Source: Saprospiraceae bacterium (GTDB taxonomy: Bacteria; Bacteroidota; Bacteroidia; Chitinophagales; Saprospiraceae). From it: a stretch of 8,557 nt of DNA. Positions 7,515 to 8,557 of this stretch are shown piece after piece (position 1 is the first letter of the stretch; every line of letters starts with the position of its first letter). The DNA lies in assembly GCA_016714785.1 (NCBI GenBank), contig JADKCC010000054.1, positions 1-8,557 of the forward strand. The letters run 5' to 3'. A program made the translations under genes and the position numbers. The notes under the pieces were generated by a model that had not been told where the DNA came from, did no database searches, and saw nothing but the letters and a program-made list of their open reading frames with translations.

Positions 7515-8277
7515 TCAATAATTCATTGCCCGTTTCACTAAATCATCTTTGGTTATTGGATCTGGATAATTAATTAAAACTGCACGGTAAACACCTTTAA
7601 ATACAAATAAACTTCCAGCAGACGCTCCAATTATTCCGAATTCCTTAACAAGGTTTTCTATTGTTCTAAATTGCCAGCACCCTAAAACAGTGAGTGGAGT
7701 TCTTATTTTTCACGAACAGATTTTACTAAACCCAAATCATAGCCTTTCATTGTGCCATCCAAATCAATAGAATTTAATACTATTTCTCCTGCACCTAATC
7801 TCACAGCATCAACAGCAAATCCAACGGATTCTTTCACTTGATTTTTACCATTAAGCGTATATACTTCATACACTCCAAACATTTTCTTTACATCTAAACC
7901 ACTACCACACTTTGATTACCTACTCTATCTGCAATTCTAGAAATTAAAGTTGGGTCTTCAATAGCCAGAACTAATTGCAATTTTTCAACTCCCAAAGAAA
8001 AAATTGTTTGTGCTTGTTCTACAGTAGTAATACCTCCACCATAACAAAGTGGCATTCTACATTCTGATGCCCAATACTCAATGCTTTTGTAATCAGGTTC
8101 TTTTTTGAGTCTAGATGCATCTATATCCACTATCATCAGTTCATCAGCTTCCTTTTCATTAAAAATCCTCACCGCATTTATTGGGTCACCAACATACTTC
8201 AGATCTTTAAAATTAATAGTTTTAACTAAACCTTTATTGCTAACGAGCAAACATGGAATTATTCTAGGTCTTAACAT
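7515..8277 (-). CDS. wbuZ: HisF2/WbuZ-type glycosyl amidation protein (frameshifted in its second half)
   Basis: A TIM-barrel paralogue of HisF, about 255 residues after correction. MLRPRIIPCLLVSNKGLVKT at the start and KYVGDPINAVRIFNEKEADEL at about 27-47 are signatures of the AglZ/HisF2 group rather than true histidine HisF. True HisF has Asp11 (CLDV) as an essential catalytic residue; here it is Leu11 (CLLV), while the second Asp (HisF Asp130) remains in VVLDVKK. The open part is 8277-7894. Homopolymer losses at 7896-7898 (T), 7706-7710 (A), 7680-7682 (two G) and 7664-7665 (A) explain the breaks; restored, the frame reads LNSIDLDGTMKGYDLGL, LGGAGNLETIENLV and GASAGSLFVFKG to a TGA at 7517-7515. 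With HisH2 it should channel ammonia for converting a sugar N-acetyl to acetamidino, a step also needing a WbpG/WbuX/PseA-type ligase not seen here. Confidence 0.9.
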
Positions 8278-8283
8278 TTACTT

Positions 8284-8557
8284 TTAAATATCTTTTGCAA
8301 AATTTTCTAATAACTTAACTCCAAAATGGTGGCTTTTTTCTGGATGGAATTGGACCCCATATATATTCTTATGATTCACAGCACAAACAAAAGAATCTGG
8401 ATAATCTGCACTAGCAAGTGCTTGCTCAGAGTTATTGCAAGAAATATAATAAGAATGCAAAAAATAAAAACGAGCATCAGTTTCCATACCTCTAAATAAA
8501 GGACTCGACTTAACAGGCCTAACATCATTCCAGCCCATATGAGGCAACTGAATTTTA
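8284..8557 (-). CDS. hisH: HisH-type glutamine amidotransferase subunit (WbuY/HisH2), 3' part, cut by window edge
   Basis: The C-terminal 90 residues or so of a class I glutamine amidotransferase; the gene enters at the right edge in open frame (KIQLPHMGWNDV) and stops at TAA 8286-8284, six bases before the HisF2 ATG. PHMGWN and RFYFLHSYY are characteristic HisH segments. YGVQFHPEKSH contains the His and Glu of the Cys-His-Glu triad; the nucleophilic Cys lies beyond the window. The enzyme hydrolyses glutamine and passes ammonia through the HisF barrel. Because the next gene is an amidation-type HisF2 followed by glycosyltransferases, and not HisA/HisI genes, I assign it to sugar amidation, not histidine synthesis. 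No frameshift is seen in the visible part. Confidence 0.9.
   Translation of the reverse strand, partial: KIQLPHMGWNDVRPVKSSPLFRGMETDARFYFLHSYYISCNNSEQALASADYPDSFVCAVNHKNIYGVQFHPEKSHHFGVKLLENFAKDI

Larger units (their letters stand above)
1..8557 (-). other. Single-direction operon-like polysaccharide and acyl-decoration cluster
   Basis: Eleven genes plus one probable gene start share the minus strand. Measured junctions are HisH2/HisF2 6 bases, HisF2/glycosyltransferase 4, sugar transferase/PglD-like 5, PglD-like/KAS III 9, KAS III/ligase 6, ligase/GNAT an 8-base overlap, GNAT/ACP about 18, SDR2/SDR1 6 and SDR1/next gene 1. No gap is long enough for a promoter with leader, and I see no strong inverted repeat followed by a T run at any junction, so one transcript starting to the right of the window is likely. 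No stretch over 300 bases lacks a gene. No RNA gene, insertion sequence or attachment site was recognised. Confidence 0.7.

Noticed and set aside
7515..8557. Histidine biosynthesis operon
   Set aside because: The HisF group signatures (KYVGDPINAVRIFNEKE, Leu11) and the glycosyltransferase neighbours indicate glycosyl amidation; no hisA, hisI or other his gene is seen.
1..8557. CRISPR array, tRNA, rRNA, insertion sequence or phage genes
   Set aside because: No regularly spaced repeats, cloverleaf-like segments, transposase or integrase motifs were seen on either strand.

Overview
The window is one AT-rich (by eye about one third G+C), gene-dense stretch in which every supportable gene lies on the minus strand. 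Transcription runs from the right edge to the left edge, with gaps or overlaps of only a few bases and no room for an internal promoter. Missing Shine-Dalgarno sequences, base composition and the protein styles suggest a Bacteroidota member (Flavobacteriia- or Cytophagia-like). That is inference from composition, not a taxonomic assignment.

In transcription order the region is part of a surface-polysaccharide (O-antigen or capsule type) or glycan-modification locus. It starts with a HisH-type glutamine amidotransferase (8284-8557, cut by the edge) and a HisF2/WbuZ-type partner (7515-8277), the glycosyl-amidation pair. A family 4 glycosyltransferase follows (6312-7510), then a PglC/WcaJ-like initiating sugar transferase (5782 to about 6301) and a PglD/NeuD-like sugar N/O-acyltransferase (5134-5776). 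Next is an acyl-carrier cassette: a KAS III-like ketosynthase (4031-5124), a stand-alone DltA-like adenylation enzyme (2496-4024), a GNAT acyltransferase (1690-2503), a discrete acyl carrier protein (1448-1671) and two short-chain dehydrogenases (814-1436 and 34-807). A further gene probably begins at base 32 and leaves the window.

The working model is as follows. Undecaprenyl-phosphate is primed by the PglC-like enzyme with a UDP-(4-amino?) sugar already acylated by the PglD-like enzyme. The glycosyltransferase extends the repeat unit, and HisH2/HisF2 supply ammonia to turn an N-acetyl group of one residue into an acetamidino group. The ligase, ACP, KAS III, reductase and GNAT set would build and transfer an unusual short acyl or aminoacyl decoration. 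This cassette is the most interesting part of the window; its product cannot be read from sequence alone.

The sequence quality is the second main message. Most genes are broken by single-base length errors, almost all losses in homopolymer runs, while the codons on both sides remain excellent family matches. One GNAT stretch (1850-1869) is restored to a perfect acetyl-CoA-binding motif by adding three homopolymer bases. I read most frameshifts as sequencing or assembly error rather than biological decay. Two larger internal losses, in the SDR at about 1012 and in the sugar transferase at about 5925, remove conserved active-site segments and are not explained by homopolymer miscalls.
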